64,000 bases of DNA from Roseicyclus sediminis (GCF_025515305.1 NZ_JAOPHT010000011.1:62001-126000); one strand, 5' to 3'; numbered from the stretch's first letter, positions 45,864 to 55,515 are shown. Numbers and translations are program-made. The notes: generated from the sequence alone by a model not told the origin.

Positions 45864-47573
45864 TCAGGTCCGGACGCCCGAGAAGCGCGCGGCCCACTCC
45901 TCGCGGTCCTCGTCGGCGATCTTGGCGAAAAGGACATCCGGCACCGTGAACGGGTGGCCGCCGGGAAGCGCATGAAGTGCCGCCTCGGCGCTGTCCGGCC
46001 AGGTAGGTTCCACCCCCATCGCGCCCGCCATGGTCGCGGCGGCATCGGGGATGAAGGGGGCCGACAGCCCGGCATAGAACGGGATCAGGTTCAGAGCGAA
46101 CCGCGTGATCGCGGCGGCGCGGTCGGGGTCTTCCTTGAACACCGTCCAGGGCCCGGCGGCCTGCAGGTATTCGTTCCCCGCCACCCAGATCGCGCGAAGC
46201 TCGGCCGCCGCCTTCCGGACCTCGATCGCGTCCATGTGCGCTTGGTAGCGGTCGAGCCGCTGCTGCAACTCGGCGATGAGTGCGGTTTCCTGCGGGCCGT
46301 AGGTGCCGCCCTCGGGCACCACCTCGCCGAATTTCGAGCGGCAGAACTTGGTTATGCGACTGACGAAGTTTCCAAGGACGTCGGCGAGGTCCTTGTTCAC
46401 GTCCTGCTGGAAGGCTTCCCAGGTGAACTCGCTGTCGGAGGTTTCCGGGGCGTGGGACAGGAGCCACCAGCGCCAGTAATCCGGTGGCAGGATCTCGAGC
46501 GCCTGGTCCATGAAGACCCCGCGCCCCTGCGAGGTCGAGAACTGGCCGCCGTCATAGTTCAGGTAGTTGAACGACTTGATGTAGTCGACGAGCTTCCACG
46601 GTTCGCCCGAGCCGAGGATCGTCGAGGGGAAGGACAGCGTGTGGAACGGTACGTTGTCCTTGCCCATGAACTGGACGTAAGCCACGTCCTCGGCGCCCTT
46701 GTCGGTGCGCCACCAGCGTTCCCAGTCATCGCCCTTGCCCGCATCCACCCATTCGGCGGCGCAGGCGATGTACTCGATCGGCGCGTCGAACCAGACGTAG
46801 AAGACCTTGCCCTCCATGCCGGGCCAGTCCTGATCGCCCTTCTTCACCGGGATGCCCCAGTCGAGGTCACGCGTGATCCCCCGGTCCTGAAGCCCGTCGC
46901 CGTCGTCGAGCCATTTCCGCGCGATGGACGTCGTCAGCACCGGCCAGTCGGTCTTCGAGTCGATCCACTCCCTGAGCCGGTCGCGCATCGCCGACTGGCG
47001 GAGGTAGAGGTGCTTGGTCTCCCGCACCTCGAGGTCGGTGCTGCCCGAGATGGCCGAGCGCGGGTTGATGAGGTCGGTCGGGTCGAGCTGCTTGGTGCAG
47101 TTCTCGCACTGGTCGCCGCGGGCCTTGTCGTAGCCGCAGTTGGGGCAGGTCCCCTCGATGTAGCGGTCGGGCAGAAAGCGGCCGTCGGCGTTGGAATAGA
47201 CCTGCTTTTCGCTCACCTCGCGGATCAGGCCGGCCTCCGCCAGCTTGCCCGCGAAATGCTGCGTCAGCTTGTGGTTCTGCGGGCTGGAGGAGCGTCCGAA
47301 ATGGTCGAAGCTGAGGCGGAAACCCTTCCCCAGCCGGTCCTGGACCTGCCACATCTCGGCGCAGTATTCGGCCACGGGCTTGCCCGCCTTGGCCGCGGCC
47401 AGTTCGGCCGGCGTCCCGTGCTCGTCCGTCGCGCAGAGGAACAGAACCTCGTTGCCGCGCGCGCGCATGTACCGGGCGTATAGGTCGGCCGGAAGCTGGG
47501 AGCCGATGAGGTTTCCCAGGTGCTTGATCCCGTTGATGTAGGGGATCGCCGAGGTGATGAGGATGCGTGCCAT
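45864..47573 (-). CDS. metG: Methionyl-tRNA synthetase
   Basis: Class I synthetase (569 aa). The HIGH-like motif is in [15 protein letters not shown], and a zinc knuckle appears as [17 protein letters not shown]. The KMSKS loop is degenerate, reading QFSTSQGRG, as I recall for related sequences. The anticodon-binding domain follows ([15 protein letters not shown]). There is no C-terminal dimerisation domain of the E. coli type. It lies 4 bp upstream of the beta-oxidation fusion gene, on the same strand. Confidence 0.95.
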   Translation of the reverse strand: MARILITSAIPYINGIKHLGNLIGSQLPADLYARYMRARGNEVLFLCATDEHGTPAELAAAKAGKPVAEYCAEMWQVQDRLGKGFRLSFDHFGRSSSPQNHKLTQHFAGKLAEAGLIREVSEKQVYSNADGRFLPDRYIEGTCPNCGYDKARGDQCENCTKQLDPTDLINPRSAISGSTDLEVRETKHLYLRQSAMRDRLREWIDSKTDWPVLTTSIARKWLDDGDGLQDRGITRDLDWGIPVKKGDQDWPGMEGKVFYVWFDAPIEYIACAAEWVDAGKGDDWERWWRTDKGAEDVAYVQFMGKDNVPFHTLSFPSTILGSGEPWKLVDYIKSFNYLNYDGGQFSTSQGRGVFMDQALEILPPDYWRWWLLSHAPETSDSEFTWEAFQQDVNKDLADVLGNFVSRITKFCRSKFGEVVPEGGTYGPQETALIAELQQRLDRYQAHMDAIEVRKAAAELRAIWVAGNEYLQAAGPWTVFKEDPDRAAAITRFALNLIPFYAGLSAPFIPDAAATMAGAMGVEPTWPDSAEAALHALPGGHPFTVPDVLFAKIADEDREEWAARFSGVRT

Positions 47574-47651
47574 ATGCCCTTGTCCGCCGCTTGGTCTGCG
47601 CGAGACCTTCCGTTTAGCGCCACGAATGGACGGTGGCCAGAGGCCGAAGCC

Positions 47652-48875
47652 TCAGTCCCCGCGCGGGGCCCGGCGGAACACGCGGCCCACCTGGAAGGAT
47701 GTGCGCGGGATCCAGACATAGGGGCCGCGCGTTTCCGCCGAGGGACGCCGGCGCATCCGCCAGAGTCCGAAGACCAGCAGACCCACATGGGCCACGGCGA
47801 TGAACGAGAACAGAGCGCCCGGCCCGTAGGCCGCGATCAGGCCCGAGGTCACGAGGGGCGCGAAGATGGCGCCGAGTGCGTAGAAGAACATGAGTGCCGC
47901 GCTCAGTTCCACGCGCTGGCCGTCCTCGGCCCAGTCATGGGCGTGCGCCGCCGAGATCGAATAGATCGGGAAGGTCGCCGCGCCGAAGACGAAGGCCGCC
48001 GCGAAGATCGCGGTGATCCCCATTCCCGAGCTGCCCAGCGTCACCCCGCAGGCGAGGATCGATGCGATCGAGAACCAGATCAGGACCCGGCGGCGGTCGT
48101 TGCGGTCGGCGAGCCAGCCCGCGGGCCATTGCGCCAGCGCGCCGCCCAGGACGAAGGCGGCGAGAAACAGCGCGATCTGGTTGGCTTCGAGGCCGACCTG
48201 CGTGCCGTAGAGCGGGCCGATCATGCGGAACGACGCGCCCGAGACGCCCGCCACGATCACCCCCGCCACCGCGAGCGGCGAGAGCTGCCAGGCGAGGCCG
48301 GGCCGCAGCCTCGGCGCGGTTCCCGTGTCAGGCTGCTGCGCGCGCGTCAGCGTCAGGGGCAGAAGCGCCGCGCAGCAAAACAGCGCGAGCAGGTTGTAGG
48401 AGATGTAGGAGGCCGGAGCGAGCACCCCGATCAGGAGCTGCGCGGCGAGAGATCCGCCGGTGTCCACCATCCGGTAGACCCCCATCGCACGGCCCCGCGT
48501 CTCGTTCGTGACCTTGGCCTGAAGCCAGGCCTCGATGATCGTGTAGCACCCCGCGATGCAGAGCCCCGAGGCGACCCGCATCAGCGCCCAGGCATAGGGG
48601 TCTATGACCATCATGTGCGCGAGGACCCCGATCGCCCCCATCGCCGTGAAGGCCGCGAAGGCGCGCGAATGTCCGACCGACCCCATCAGCCGCGGCGCCC
48701 ACCAGCAGCCAATGAAGAAGCCGAAGAAATGCGCCGACCCCAGAAGGCCGATCTGCCCGGTCGTGAACCCCAGTTCCGTGCCCGAAAGCACGTCGAGCGG
48801 TCCCACCCCGCCCGAGGAGAGCTGCAGGAGGATGACCGAGAGGAACAGGGCCGCGAAGGAAATCAGAAGGCGCAT
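47652..48875 (-). CDS. MFS transporter (YcaD-like)
   Basis: A 407-aa major facilitator with about 12 hydrophobic segments. An MFS-like loop follows TM2 (GCWWAPRLMGSVGHSRAF), and the central repeat has WLADRNDRRRVLIW. EAWLQAKVTNETRGRAMGVY resembles the YcaD/UMF group. The start at 48875 (MRLLISFAALFLSVILLQLS) drops an unconvincing 13-residue extension. The substrate is unknown. Confidence 0.85.
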   Translation of the reverse strand: MRLLISFAALFLSVILLQLSSGGVGPLDVLSGTELGFTTGQIGLLGSAHFFGFFIGCWWAPRLMGSVGHSRAFAAFTAMGAIGVLAHMMVIDPYAWALMRVASGLCIAGCYTIIEAWLQAKVTNETRGRAMGVYRMVDTGGSLAAQLLIGVLAPASYISYNLLALFCCAALLPLTLTRAQQPDTGTAPRLRPGLAWQLSPLAVAGVIVAGVSGASFRMIGPLYGTQVGLEANQIALFLAAFVLGGALAQWPAGWLADRNDRRRVLIWFSIASILACGVTLGSSGMGITAIFAAAFVFGAATFPIYSISAAHAHDWAEDGQRVELSAALMFFYALGAIFAPLVTSGLIAAYGPGALFSFIAVAHVGLLVFGLWRMRRRPSAETRGPYVWIPRTSFQVGRVFRRAPRGD

Positions 48876-49027
48876 GGGGCCGGAACAAGGACATGAGTCG
48901 GTGTGTCCGACCAAACCGGGACAGGGCGGGATGCGCTAGCCCCTTTGCGCCCGGACAGGGTCGTTTTGTGCCGGTGGCGTCCGGCCGGGGGTGCGCGTGG
49001 AGACGCAATCGCGTGGCGCGCCCGCGT

Positions 49028-49660
49028 TCATGCGGGCTCCGCGGCCCGCATCTCCAGCGTCGCGGCACCGTCCGGCCTTCGCACCACCGTCCATTCCCCC
49101 GGGGCGGCATCCCGCGCCCTGAGCCGCGCAAGCCGCCAACCCGCCGTCGCCCCGCCGCCGGGCGCCGGGGTGTATGCCGGGTCGAGCTTCCAGCGCGTCT
49201 CGACGCCGGCCGCCCCCCCGTCCCCTGGCGTGAGCAGAAGGCCGAGGGGCGCGCGGCCCGTCCGCTCCGCCCCCGTCTCCGCCGCCAGGTGCAGCCGTCG
49301 CACCGGCGTCAGTCCCGGAGGATCGGTCAGTTCGGCCACCACGAGCGGCACGATCCCCGCGCGCAGCGCCTCCTCCATGGACCAAAGGATGTCGTCGGCC
49401 CGCGCCGGCTCGACGAAGAGCAGCCGGCCGGGCTCTATCTCCTGCCGCGCGCCGGCCATGTGCAGCCTGTCGGGATGCCATGCCGGACGGATCCACAGCA
49501 CCGGACCTTGCGTTTCGCGCGCCAGCCACAGCGCCAGTCGCCGGCGCGCGGGCCCGCAGGCCTCGTGCGCCCGGCCCCCGGCCAGCCGGAAGCGCCCCAG
49601 AAGCGGGACGGCCGGCCGGTCGCTGCGGTGCGAGGCGCGGGTGATGCGGGTCAGGTCCAT
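49028..49660 (-). CDS. imuA: ImuA-like SOS mutagenesis protein, solitary
   Basis: A 210-aa protein resembling the RecA-like ImuA of alphaproteobacterial translesion cassettes. It has GRAHEACGPARRRLALWLA, PGRLLFVEPARADDILWSM, LTPVRRLHLAAETGA and VETRWKLDPAYTP, in the family order. ImuA normally assists ImuB and DnaE2 in error-prone bypass. Here no imuB or dnaE2 follows; the next gene is an MFS transporter. A LexA-type box sits in the promoter, so SOS control is likely. It is shorter than rhizobial ImuA. Family membership is my reading, without a search. Confidence 0.7.
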   Translation of the reverse strand: MDLTRITRASHRSDRPAVPLLGRFRLAGGRAHEACGPARRRLALWLARETQGPVLWIRPAWHPDRLHMAGARQEIEPGRLLFVEPARADDILWSMEEALRAGIVPLVVAELTDPPGLTPVRRLHLAAETGAERTGRAPLGLLLTPGDGGAAGVETRWKLDPAYTPAPGGGATAGWRLARLRARDAAPGEWTVVRRPDGAATLEMRAAEPA

Positions 49661-49667
49661 GTGGTGG

Positions 49668-49695
49668 AGTATATATGTTCACTTTATGTTCTCAA
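49668..49695 (-). promoter_or_regulatory. imuA promoter with embedded LexA box
   Basis: On the minus strand TTGAGA, 16 bp, TATACT form a good sigma-70 promoter just upstream of the gene. The SOS operator GAACATAAAGTGAAC (49677-49691, GAAC-N7-GAAC) overlaps the -35 and spacer, an ideal site for LexA repression. Confidence 0.78.
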
Positions 49696-49774
49696 GTCGC
49701 ATCTCGCCTTCCGCCTTGCCCTCGCCGCACGGGCGCCTAAGGTCCCGCGAACGTCAAGAACAGGGGACAGATCC

Positions 49775-50821
49775 ATGCGCCGCATTCCGCTCGGCTCGAC
49801 CGACCACATGATCACCGACTACTGCCTGGGCACGATGACCTGGGGCAACCAGACGCCCGAGGCCGATGCGCACCGGCAGATGGACATGGCACTCGAGGCG
49901 GGGATCGACATCGTCGACACCGCCGAGATGTACCCGGTGAACCCCGTGAGCGCCGAAACCGTGGGCGTGACCGAGGAGATCATAGGGCGCTGGAACGCGA
50001 AGAACCCGGGCCGCCGCGGCGAGTACACGCTGGCGACGAAGATCACCGGAAAGAACGCCGGTTTCGTGCGGCCGGGGCAGGACATCACCGGCGCGACCTT
50101 CACCGAGGCGCTCGACGCCTCGCTCCGCCGCCTGCAGACCGACCACGTCGAGGTCTACCAGCTACACTGGCCCAACCGCGGCAGCTACCATTTCCGGCAG
50201 AACTGGACCTACGACCCGTCCGCCCAGGACAAGGCCACCACGATCGCCCACATGATCGACGTTCTCGAGGCCGCCGAGGCGGCGCGAAAAGCGGGCAAGA
50301 TCAGCTACTTCGCCCTGTCGAACGACAGCGCTTGGGGCGCCGCCCAATGGCTGCGGCTGTCGGAGGAGCGCGGCATGCCGCGGGTGCAGTCGATCCAGAA
50401 CGAGTATTCGCTTCTCTACCGGCTCTACGACACGGACCTTGCCGAGTTGGCGGTGAACGAGAAGGTGACGCTGCTGGCCTATTCGCCGCTCGCCGCGGGA
50501 TTGCTGACGGGCAAGTACCAGGGCGACGTCACCCCCGCCGGAAGCCGCCGCGAGCGCAGTCCCGAGCTTTTCGGCCGGGCCACCGCGCGCGCCTTCGAGG
50601 CAGTGGACGCCTATGGCGACGTGGCGCGCCGCCACGGGCTCGACCTCGTGCACATGGCGCTGGCCTTCACCGTGCAGCGGCCTTTCCCGGTCTCGACGAT
50701 CTTCGGAGCGACCACGTCGGAGCAGCTCGCGCATATCCTCGCTGGCCTCGACGTGACGCTCGGGGAAGAGGTGCTTGACGATATCGCGGCCGTCCACAAG
50801 GCAATTCCGATGCCGTACTGA
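49775..50821 (+). CDS. Aldo/keto reductase (Tas-like)
   Basis: NADPH-dependent TIM-barrel oxidoreductase (348 aa). Catalytic residues are visible as DTAEMYPV (Asp, Tyr), ATKITG (Lys) and YQLHWPNRG (His). The C-terminal cofactor loop is STIFGATTSEQL. The length and the insertion after the His (YHFRQNWTYDPSA) fit the Tas/YajO branch. It has a good Shine-Dalgarno (AGGGGA). The substrate is unknown. Confidence 0.9.
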   Translation: MRRIPLGSTDHMITDYCLGTMTWGNQTPEADAHRQMDMALEAGIDIVDTAEMYPVNPVSAETVGVTEEIIGRWNAKNPGRRGEYTLATKITGKNAGFVRPGQDITGATFTEALDASLRRLQTDHVEVYQLHWPNRGSYHFRQNWTYDPSAQDKATTIAHMIDVLEAAEAARKAGKISYFALSNDSAWGAAQWLRLSEERGMPRVQSIQNEYSLLYRLYDTDLAELAVNEKVTLLAYSPLAAGLLTGKYQGDVTPAGSRRERSPELFGRATARAFEAVDAYGDVARRHGLDLVHMALAFTVQRPFPVSTIFGATTSEQLAHILAGLDVTLGEEVLDDIAAVHKAIPMPY

Positions 50822-51056
50822 CACGAAGCGGGGCCTGTGGATCGATTGAGGACGAAGGTTCGAAATCCATTAGCCAGGCTCGAAAACCGGTTCCCGGGCC
50901 CCGTTTCATGCTTGAATTTGACAAGTCGTGATGCCGCGTTTTGGTCGTATCCGAACGACGGAGCGTCCTGTTCCGGCATCATGATCGCCCTTTCCGAGCG
51001 GGAGCTGGCACGCCTAGACTGCCCTTGCCTCGACCATCCCTTTTCCGGAGCCGGCC
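50822..51056. other. Intergenic region before the GDSL hydrolase gene
   Basis: 235 bp. GCCTAGACT near 51012-51020 is a plausible -10 region for the next gene, and TTGACA occurs about 90 bp upstream of it. GGTTCGAAATCC resembles a tRNA T-loop, but no cloverleaf can be built around it. Confidence 0.4.
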
Positions 51057-51701
51057 ATGTCGACGATCCTTTGCTACGGCGACAGCAACACCCACGGCAC
51101 CCTCCCGTTGATCGAACTCGGTCAATTCGCGCGCTATCCGAAGGGCCAAAGGTGGCCTGACGTCATGGCCGCCAGCCTCGGTCCCCGGTTCGACGTGATC
51201 TCCGAGGGTTTGCCGGGGCGCACCACGGTTCATGACGACCTCGTCGAGGGCGGCCGGCGTTCCGGGCTCGAAGTCCTGCCCGCGATCCTCGGCAGCCACG
51301 TGCCGATCGATCTCATGATCCTGATGCTGGGCACCAACGACCTGAAGCCGCGGTTCTCGGTTTCTGCGGCCGAGATCGCCCGCAGTCTCGAGCGTCTCGT
51401 GACGGAGGCCAGGGCGATCGTGAACGGGCTCGATATCCTGCTCGTCGCGCCGGCGCCCGTGCTCGAGGCCGGCGTCCTCCGCGACATCTTCGAGGGCGCC
51501 GAAGCGAAGCAGCAGGCGCTGCCGCGCCATATCGCCGATGCGGCCCGACGGCAGGGCTGCGGCTACTTCGAGGCGGCGGATCATGTCACCGTCTCGCCCG
51601 TCGATGGCGTGCATTGGGAAGCGGATGGCCACCGTGCCTTCGGTCAGGCCATTGCGCAGGCTGTTCTGTCGAGGGTCCAGATGCCCCGGGGGCGTCCCTA
51701 G
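51057..51701 (+). CDS. SGNH/GDSL-type hydrolase (arylesterase-like)
   Basis: A 214-aa esterase. Block I is ILCYGDSNTHGT with the nucleophile Ser, block III is MLGTNDLKPRFS, and block V is PVDGVHWEADGHRAFG with the catalytic Asp and His. It resembles the arylesterase/acyltransferase group of small SGNH enzymes. No signal peptide is seen, so it is probably cytoplasmic. Its stop overlaps the convergent regulator stop by 4 bp. Confidence 0.9.
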   Translation: MSTILCYGDSNTHGTLPLIELGQFARYPKGQRWPDVMAASLGPRFDVISEGLPGRTTVHDDLVEGGRRSGLEVLPAILGSHVPIDLMILMLGTNDLKPRFSVSAAEIARSLERLVTEARAIVNGLDILLVAPAPVLEAGVLRDIFEGAEAKQQALPRHIADAARRQGCGYFEAADHVTVSPVDGVHWEADGHRAFGQAIAQAVLSRVQMPRGRP

Positions 51702-52558
51702 AGCGCCTCCCGCAGCGTCGCGAGGTGCAGGCCGAATTCGCGGTCCGACACCGCCGCCTCGCGCACCAGCCCGTCGAAATGGCGGCTCATCGCCTGAACC
51801 CGCTCCCTGTCGCGGAAGGCCACGTAGTGATGGCCGATGTAGATCACGGCAAGCCGTGGCCCGAACACCGTCAGCGGCGCCGAATAGACCTGCCGCGCGT
51901 CGAAAAGGAACAGCCGCAGGCCGGGAAAAAGCTCGTCGCAGACGCTTGAGAACCAGTCGACCTGCTCGCGCCGTATGCCGGGGTCCAGCCCCTCGTAATA
52001 GCCTGTTCCGAAAACGAAACTCTCCAGCTCGTGGAGCGGGAACGCGATCTCGTAGTCGCTCGTGGTGCCGCGCAGCCAGTCAAGCCGCGCATGCGCCGCC
52101 GCGATCGCCTGCCCGGGCGTTTTCACCGTCTCCGGCGCGTATTCCCAGCGCATCAGCGCATCGGTCTTCAGGACGTCCGGAAGCGTCGCGGGGACATGCC
52201 GGATCTTGTAGCCCGCCGCCTCCTCGTGCCAGGCGAAGATCTGGTCGTCGGCCCCCGTCGCCCGCCGTGTCTCGGAGATCGAGAGCGAGGTCGCCAGCAT
52301 CTCGTCCACCTGCTCGGGCCGGTCCGACAGACCCAGGAGCCAGTCCGCCGATACCCCCAGCACCGTCGCAAGGCTCGCGACGACGTGACCTCCGGGCATC
52401 CGCACGTCCGTGTCCGACAGCATTTGCGTCACGGTCGAGCGGTCGATCCCGACCGCCCGCGCGAGGCCCGCACGACTGATGCCGCGGCCCTCCATGGCGG
52501 CGCGCATCCGGTCCCGGAACAGATGGGCGCGCGCACGTTTGTCGATTATTCCCGACAT
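51698..52558 (-). CDS. XRE-family transcriptional regulator with large C-terminal domain
   Basis: A 286-aa regulator. The HTH_3 domain covers about residues 18-75 (ISRAGLARAVGIDRSTVTQM, VLGVSADWLLGL). The ~200-residue C-terminal part (IFAWHEEAAGYKIRHVPATL, VYSAPLTVFGPRLAVIYIGH) looks like a ligand-binding domain. It is divergent from a desaturase gene with a clear dyad between them, so autoregulation and desaturase control are likely but not proven. Confidence 0.85.
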   Translation of the reverse strand: MSGIIDKRARAHLFRDRMRAAMEGRGISRAGLARAVGIDRSTVTQMLSDTDVRMPGGHVVASLATVLGVSADWLLGLSDRPEQVDEMLATSLSISETRRATGADDQIFAWHEEAAGYKIRHVPATLPDVLKTDALMRWEYAPETVKTPGQAIAAAHARLDWLRGTTSDYEIAFPLHELESFVFGTGYYEGLDPGIRREQVDWFSSVCDELFPGLRLFLFDARQVYSAPLTVFGPRLAVIYIGHHYVAFRDRERVQAMSRHFDGLVREAAVSDREFGLHLATLREAL

Positions 52559-52573
52559 CGTTGGGAAAACTCA

Positions 52574-52595
52574 TCAGTGTTGATTTCAATGCTGA
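52574..52595. promoter_or_regulatory. Candidate operator dyad between XRE regulator and desaturase
   Basis: TCAGTGTTGA-TT-TCAATGCTGA, a dyad with 8 of 10 positions matching, centred about 26 bp upstream of the regulator start. Its place in the divergent promoter suits autoregulation. Confidence 0.5.
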
Positions 52596-52737
52596 GAAAA
52601 CCCCAACTCCCGCCGCTGCGCAAGCTCACGTATCCGTGAGGGGCCGGGCGCAGGGGACGCGCCCCCTGCCGAAACGGCGCGGCCGTCAGCGCCGCGCGCA
52701 TCGGTCAGGACACCGGACGAAGGGGACAGGAACCGCG

Positions 52738-53619
52738 ATGCGGGTCGAATGGCCGACGCTTCTTCTCATCCTGGGCTGCTACGCGGCATGGGCACTTGCC
52801 CTGTACTGGCTGCCCGGTATCTCCGTTGCCCTTGCGATCCTGCTGGCCATGCTCGCCATCGCGCTGCATTCCTCGCTTCAGCACGAGGTCACCCATGGGC
52901 ACCCCTTCAATGAACGGCGCCTCGGCGAGGTTCTCGTCTTCCCCTCGCTGAACCTCCTGATCCCCTACCTGCGGTTCCGCGACACGCACCTCGCCCACCA
53001 CATGGATGCGACGCTGACCGACCCCTACGAGGACCCGGAGTCGAACTACCTCGATCCCGAGGTCTGGGCCCGCCTGCCGGCGTTTCACCGCCGGGTGCTT
53101 CTCATCAACAATACGCTCATGGGCCGGATGCTTCTTGGCCCCCTCGTAGGTCAGATCGCCTTCATGGCGACGGATTGGCGCCTGATCCGCGCGGGCGACC
53201 GGAAGGTGCTGGCCGGATGGCTGTGGCACCTGCCGCCGACCGCCCTGATCCTTGCCCTCGCCGCCGCCGCGCCGATGCCGCTCTGGGCCTATCTTCTCGC
53301 CTGCTATCTGGGCCTCGCGATCCTGAAGATCCGCACCTTCCTCGAGCACCAGGCCCACGAGCGCGCGCGCGCCCGCACCGTCATCATCGAGGATCGCGGG
53401 CTTCTCGCCTTTCTTTTCCTCAACAACAACCTGCACGTTGTGCATCACATGCACCCAAAGCTGCCCTGGTACCGGCTGCCGAGGATCTACTTCAACAACC
53501 GCGACAAGTACCTCCGCCGCAACGACGGGTACCGCTACGCCAGCTACGCCGAGGTCTTCCGCCGCCATCTCCTCCGCGCGAAGGACCCGGTTCCGCACCC
53601 TCTCTATCCCGGGTCCTGA
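52738..53619 (+). CDS. Membrane fatty-acid-desaturase-family protein
   Basis: A 293-aa di-iron membrane enzyme. Three histidine boxes are HEVTHGHP, THLAHHMD and HVVHHMHP, set among hydrophobic helices (LLLILGCYAAWALALYWLP and others). I use the ATG at 52738; the in-frame 59-residue extension is Arg-rich and overlaps the promoter. Members include desaturases and carotenoid hydroxylases, so the substrate is open. The XRE regulator is divergent. Confidence 0.85.
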   Translation: MRVEWPTLLLILGCYAAWALALYWLPGISVALAILLAMLAIALHSSLQHEVTHGHPFNERRLGEVLVFPSLNLLIPYLRFRDTHLAHHMDATLTDPYEDPESNYLDPEVWARLPAFHRRVLLINNTLMGRMLLGPLVGQIAFMATDWRLIRAGDRKVLAGWLWHLPPTALILALAAAAPMPLWAYLLACYLGLAILKIRTFLEHQAHERARARTVIIEDRGLLAFLFLNNNLHVVHHMHPKLPWYRLPRIYFNNRDKYLRRNDGYRYASYAEVFRRHLLRAKDPVPHPLYPGS

Positions 53620-53670
53620 CGCGCATTCGGACTTGTGCCGGCACCCCCCGCGGGCAATCTGGCGCGGCTC

Positions 53671-54579
53671 ATGTCCTGGATCGCCGCCACCCTCTTCGCC
53701 GCCTTCATGCAGAACCTTCGGTTCCTGCTGCAACGGCACCTGAAGGTCACGACCCTCTCCACCATGGGCGCGACCTGGGCGCGCTTCGCCTTCGCAATGC
53801 CCTTCGTGGCGATTGCCCTCTTCCTTCTCGTTTCGGTCACGGGGCAACCCGTCCCGGCCACGACGCCGGCCTTCTGGACCTATACCCTGGTCGGTGCGAC
53901 GGCGCAGATGTTGGCCACCGCCTGCATCGTCGCCCTCTTCGCGCGGCGCAATTTCGCGGTGGGCATCACGCTGATGAAGACCGAGGTCATCTTGTCGGTG
54001 ATCCTGGGCCTGATCCTTCTGGGCGAGGGCGTGTCGCCGCCCGTGCTCGCGGCGATCGCCGTGAGCTTCGTCGGTGTCGTCCTGCTGTCCGATCCGCCAC
54101 GCGGTGAGGTATCGCTCCACTGGCGATCGCGCGTCTTCAACGCAGCCTCGGGCTACGGCCTGGCCTCGGGCGTCCTGTTTGGCGTCTCCGGCGTCTGCTA
54201 CCGCGGCGCGACGCTGTCATTGCTCTCTGGCGACGAAATGCTGCGGGCGGCCACGGCCCTTCTCGCGGCGACGGTCCTCCAGGTCCTGACCCTCGGTCTC
54301 TGGCTCGCCGTCCGCGAGGCCGGTCAGATCGCCCGCGTCTTCGCCGCCTGGCGCGTCGCCGTGCCCACGGGCCTCACCTCCATGCTCGGCTCGCTCGGCT
54401 GGTTCACGGCCTTCGCGCTGCAGACCGCGGCCTATGTCAAGGCGCTGGGGCAGGTGGAGCTTGTCTTCACCTTCCTGTTCTCGGTCTTCTGGCTGAAGGA
54501 AAGATCGAGCGGCAAGGAAATCGCGGGCATCGCACTGATCGTGGGATCGCTCCTCCTGATCATTCTGGGGAGCTTCTAG
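53671..54579 (+). CDS. EamA/DMT-family transporter
   Basis: A 302-aa ten-helix transporter with two EamA repeats. The first is about residues 1-140 (VILGLILLGEGVSPPVLAAI), the second about 155-300 (TAAYVKALGQVELVFTFLFS, IALIVGSLLLIIL). The start is MSWIAATLFAAFMQNLRFLL. It is followed at 2 bp by the AEC transporter gene, so the two are probably cotranscribed. Substrate unknown. Confidence 0.88.
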   Translation: MSWIAATLFAAFMQNLRFLLQRHLKVTTLSTMGATWARFAFAMPFVAIALFLLVSVTGQPVPATTPAFWTYTLVGATAQMLATACIVALFARRNFAVGITLMKTEVILSVILGLILLGEGVSPPVLAAIAVSFVGVVLLSDPPRGEVSLHWRSRVFNAASGYGLASGVLFGVSGVCYRGATLSLLSGDEMLRAATALLAATVLQVLTLGLWLAVREAGQIARVFAAWRVAVPTGLTSMLGSLGWFTAFALQTAAYVKALGQVELVFTFLFSVFWLKERSSGKEIAGIALIVGSLLLIILGSF

Positions 54580-54581
54580 CC

Positions 54582-55499
54582 ATGCTCGCCACCGCGCTGG
54601 CCATCGCGCCCGTTTTCCTGCTGATCTGCGCGGGCTACGCCCTCAGGCGCGGCGGCATCCCGTCCGAGGAATTCTGGACGCTGAACGACCGGCTCGTCTA
54701 CTTCGTCCTGATGCCGGCGCTCTTCTTTGTGCGCATCTCCGAGGCCGATCTTTCGGGGCCGGGCCTCATGTCCTTCGCCGCCGTCCTCTACGCGGGTTTC
54801 TTCGCGGCCGTCCTCTTCGGCGTGGCCGCCGCGGTCTGGCTCGCGCGCGGGGGCGCGGTCGGCACATCCGTCATCCAGGGGGCGGGGCGGTTCAACACCT
54901 TCGTGGCGCTCGCGGTCGCCGAGGCGCTTCACGGGGCCGAGGGTCTGCAACTCGCCGTTCTCGGCGCGGCGCTCCTGGTGCCGGTGGTGAACCTCACGGT
55001 CGTCGGACTGTTCGCGGTGTTCCTGCCGCGCCCGGGCGTCAACGCGCTGCGCGGTGCCGCCATCTCGCTCGTGACCAACCCTCTGATCCTGTCGATCCTG
55101 GCCGCGATCGGCTTCAACGCGGCGGGCCTCGCGCCCGTCCCTGTGGTCTCCGAGACGCTCTCGATCCTCGGCCAGGCGGCGCTGCCGATCATGCTCCTGT
55201 GCGTCGGCGCGAGCCTGAAGCTTCGCGGCCTTTCGGCCGATGCGCTCCCCGTCGCGCTCTCGGCTGCGGGCAAGCTCCTCGTCTTCCCGCTCGCCATTCT
55301 CGCTGTCTCGGCGCTTCTCGGCCTCGACCCGCTTCCCGCTTCGGTCGCGCTGATCTACGGCGCGCTGCCCACGGGCGTCGCCGCCTACACGCTCTCCCGC
55401 CAGCTCGGCGGGGATGCCCCCCTGATGGCGACGATGATCACGATCCAGACGTTGCTCGCCTTCGCCGTCATGCCGGTCTGGCTCAGCCTCGCGGGCTAG
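54582..55499 (+). CDS. AEC-family (auxin efflux carrier-like) transporter
   Basis: A 305-aa ten-helix permease with family features AIAPVFLLICAGYALRRGG, QGAGRFNTFVALAVAEA and YGALPTGVAAYTLSRQLGGD. It is directly downstream of the DMT gene. Bacterial AEC proteins move carboxylates or related anions; the substrate is not evident. Confidence 0.88.
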   Translation: MLATALAIAPVFLLICAGYALRRGGIPSEEFWTLNDRLVYFVLMPALFFVRISEADLSGPGLMSFAAVLYAGFFAAVLFGVAAAVWLARGGAVGTSVIQGAGRFNTFVALAVAEALHGAEGLQLAVLGAALLVPVVNLTVVGLFAVFLPRPGVNALRGAAISLVTNPLILSILAAIGFNAAGLAPVPVVSETLSILGQAALPIMLLCVGASLKLRGLSADALPVALSAAGKLLVFPLAILAVSALLGLDPLPASVALIYGALPTGVAAYTLSRQLGGDAPLMATMITIQTLLAFAVMPVWLSLAG

Positions 55500-55515
55500 G
55501 GCGCGCCGGCCTGTC

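Noticed and set aside
50857-50868. GGTTCGAAATCC, resembling a tRNA T-arm
   Set aside because: No acceptor, D or anticodon stems can be formed around it, so it is not a tRNA or a clear attachment site.
52561-52737. 59-residue N-terminal extension of the desaturase
   Set aside because: Arg-rich, overlaps the operator dyad, and the downstream ATG has a good Shine-Dalgarno and a normal membrane N-terminus.
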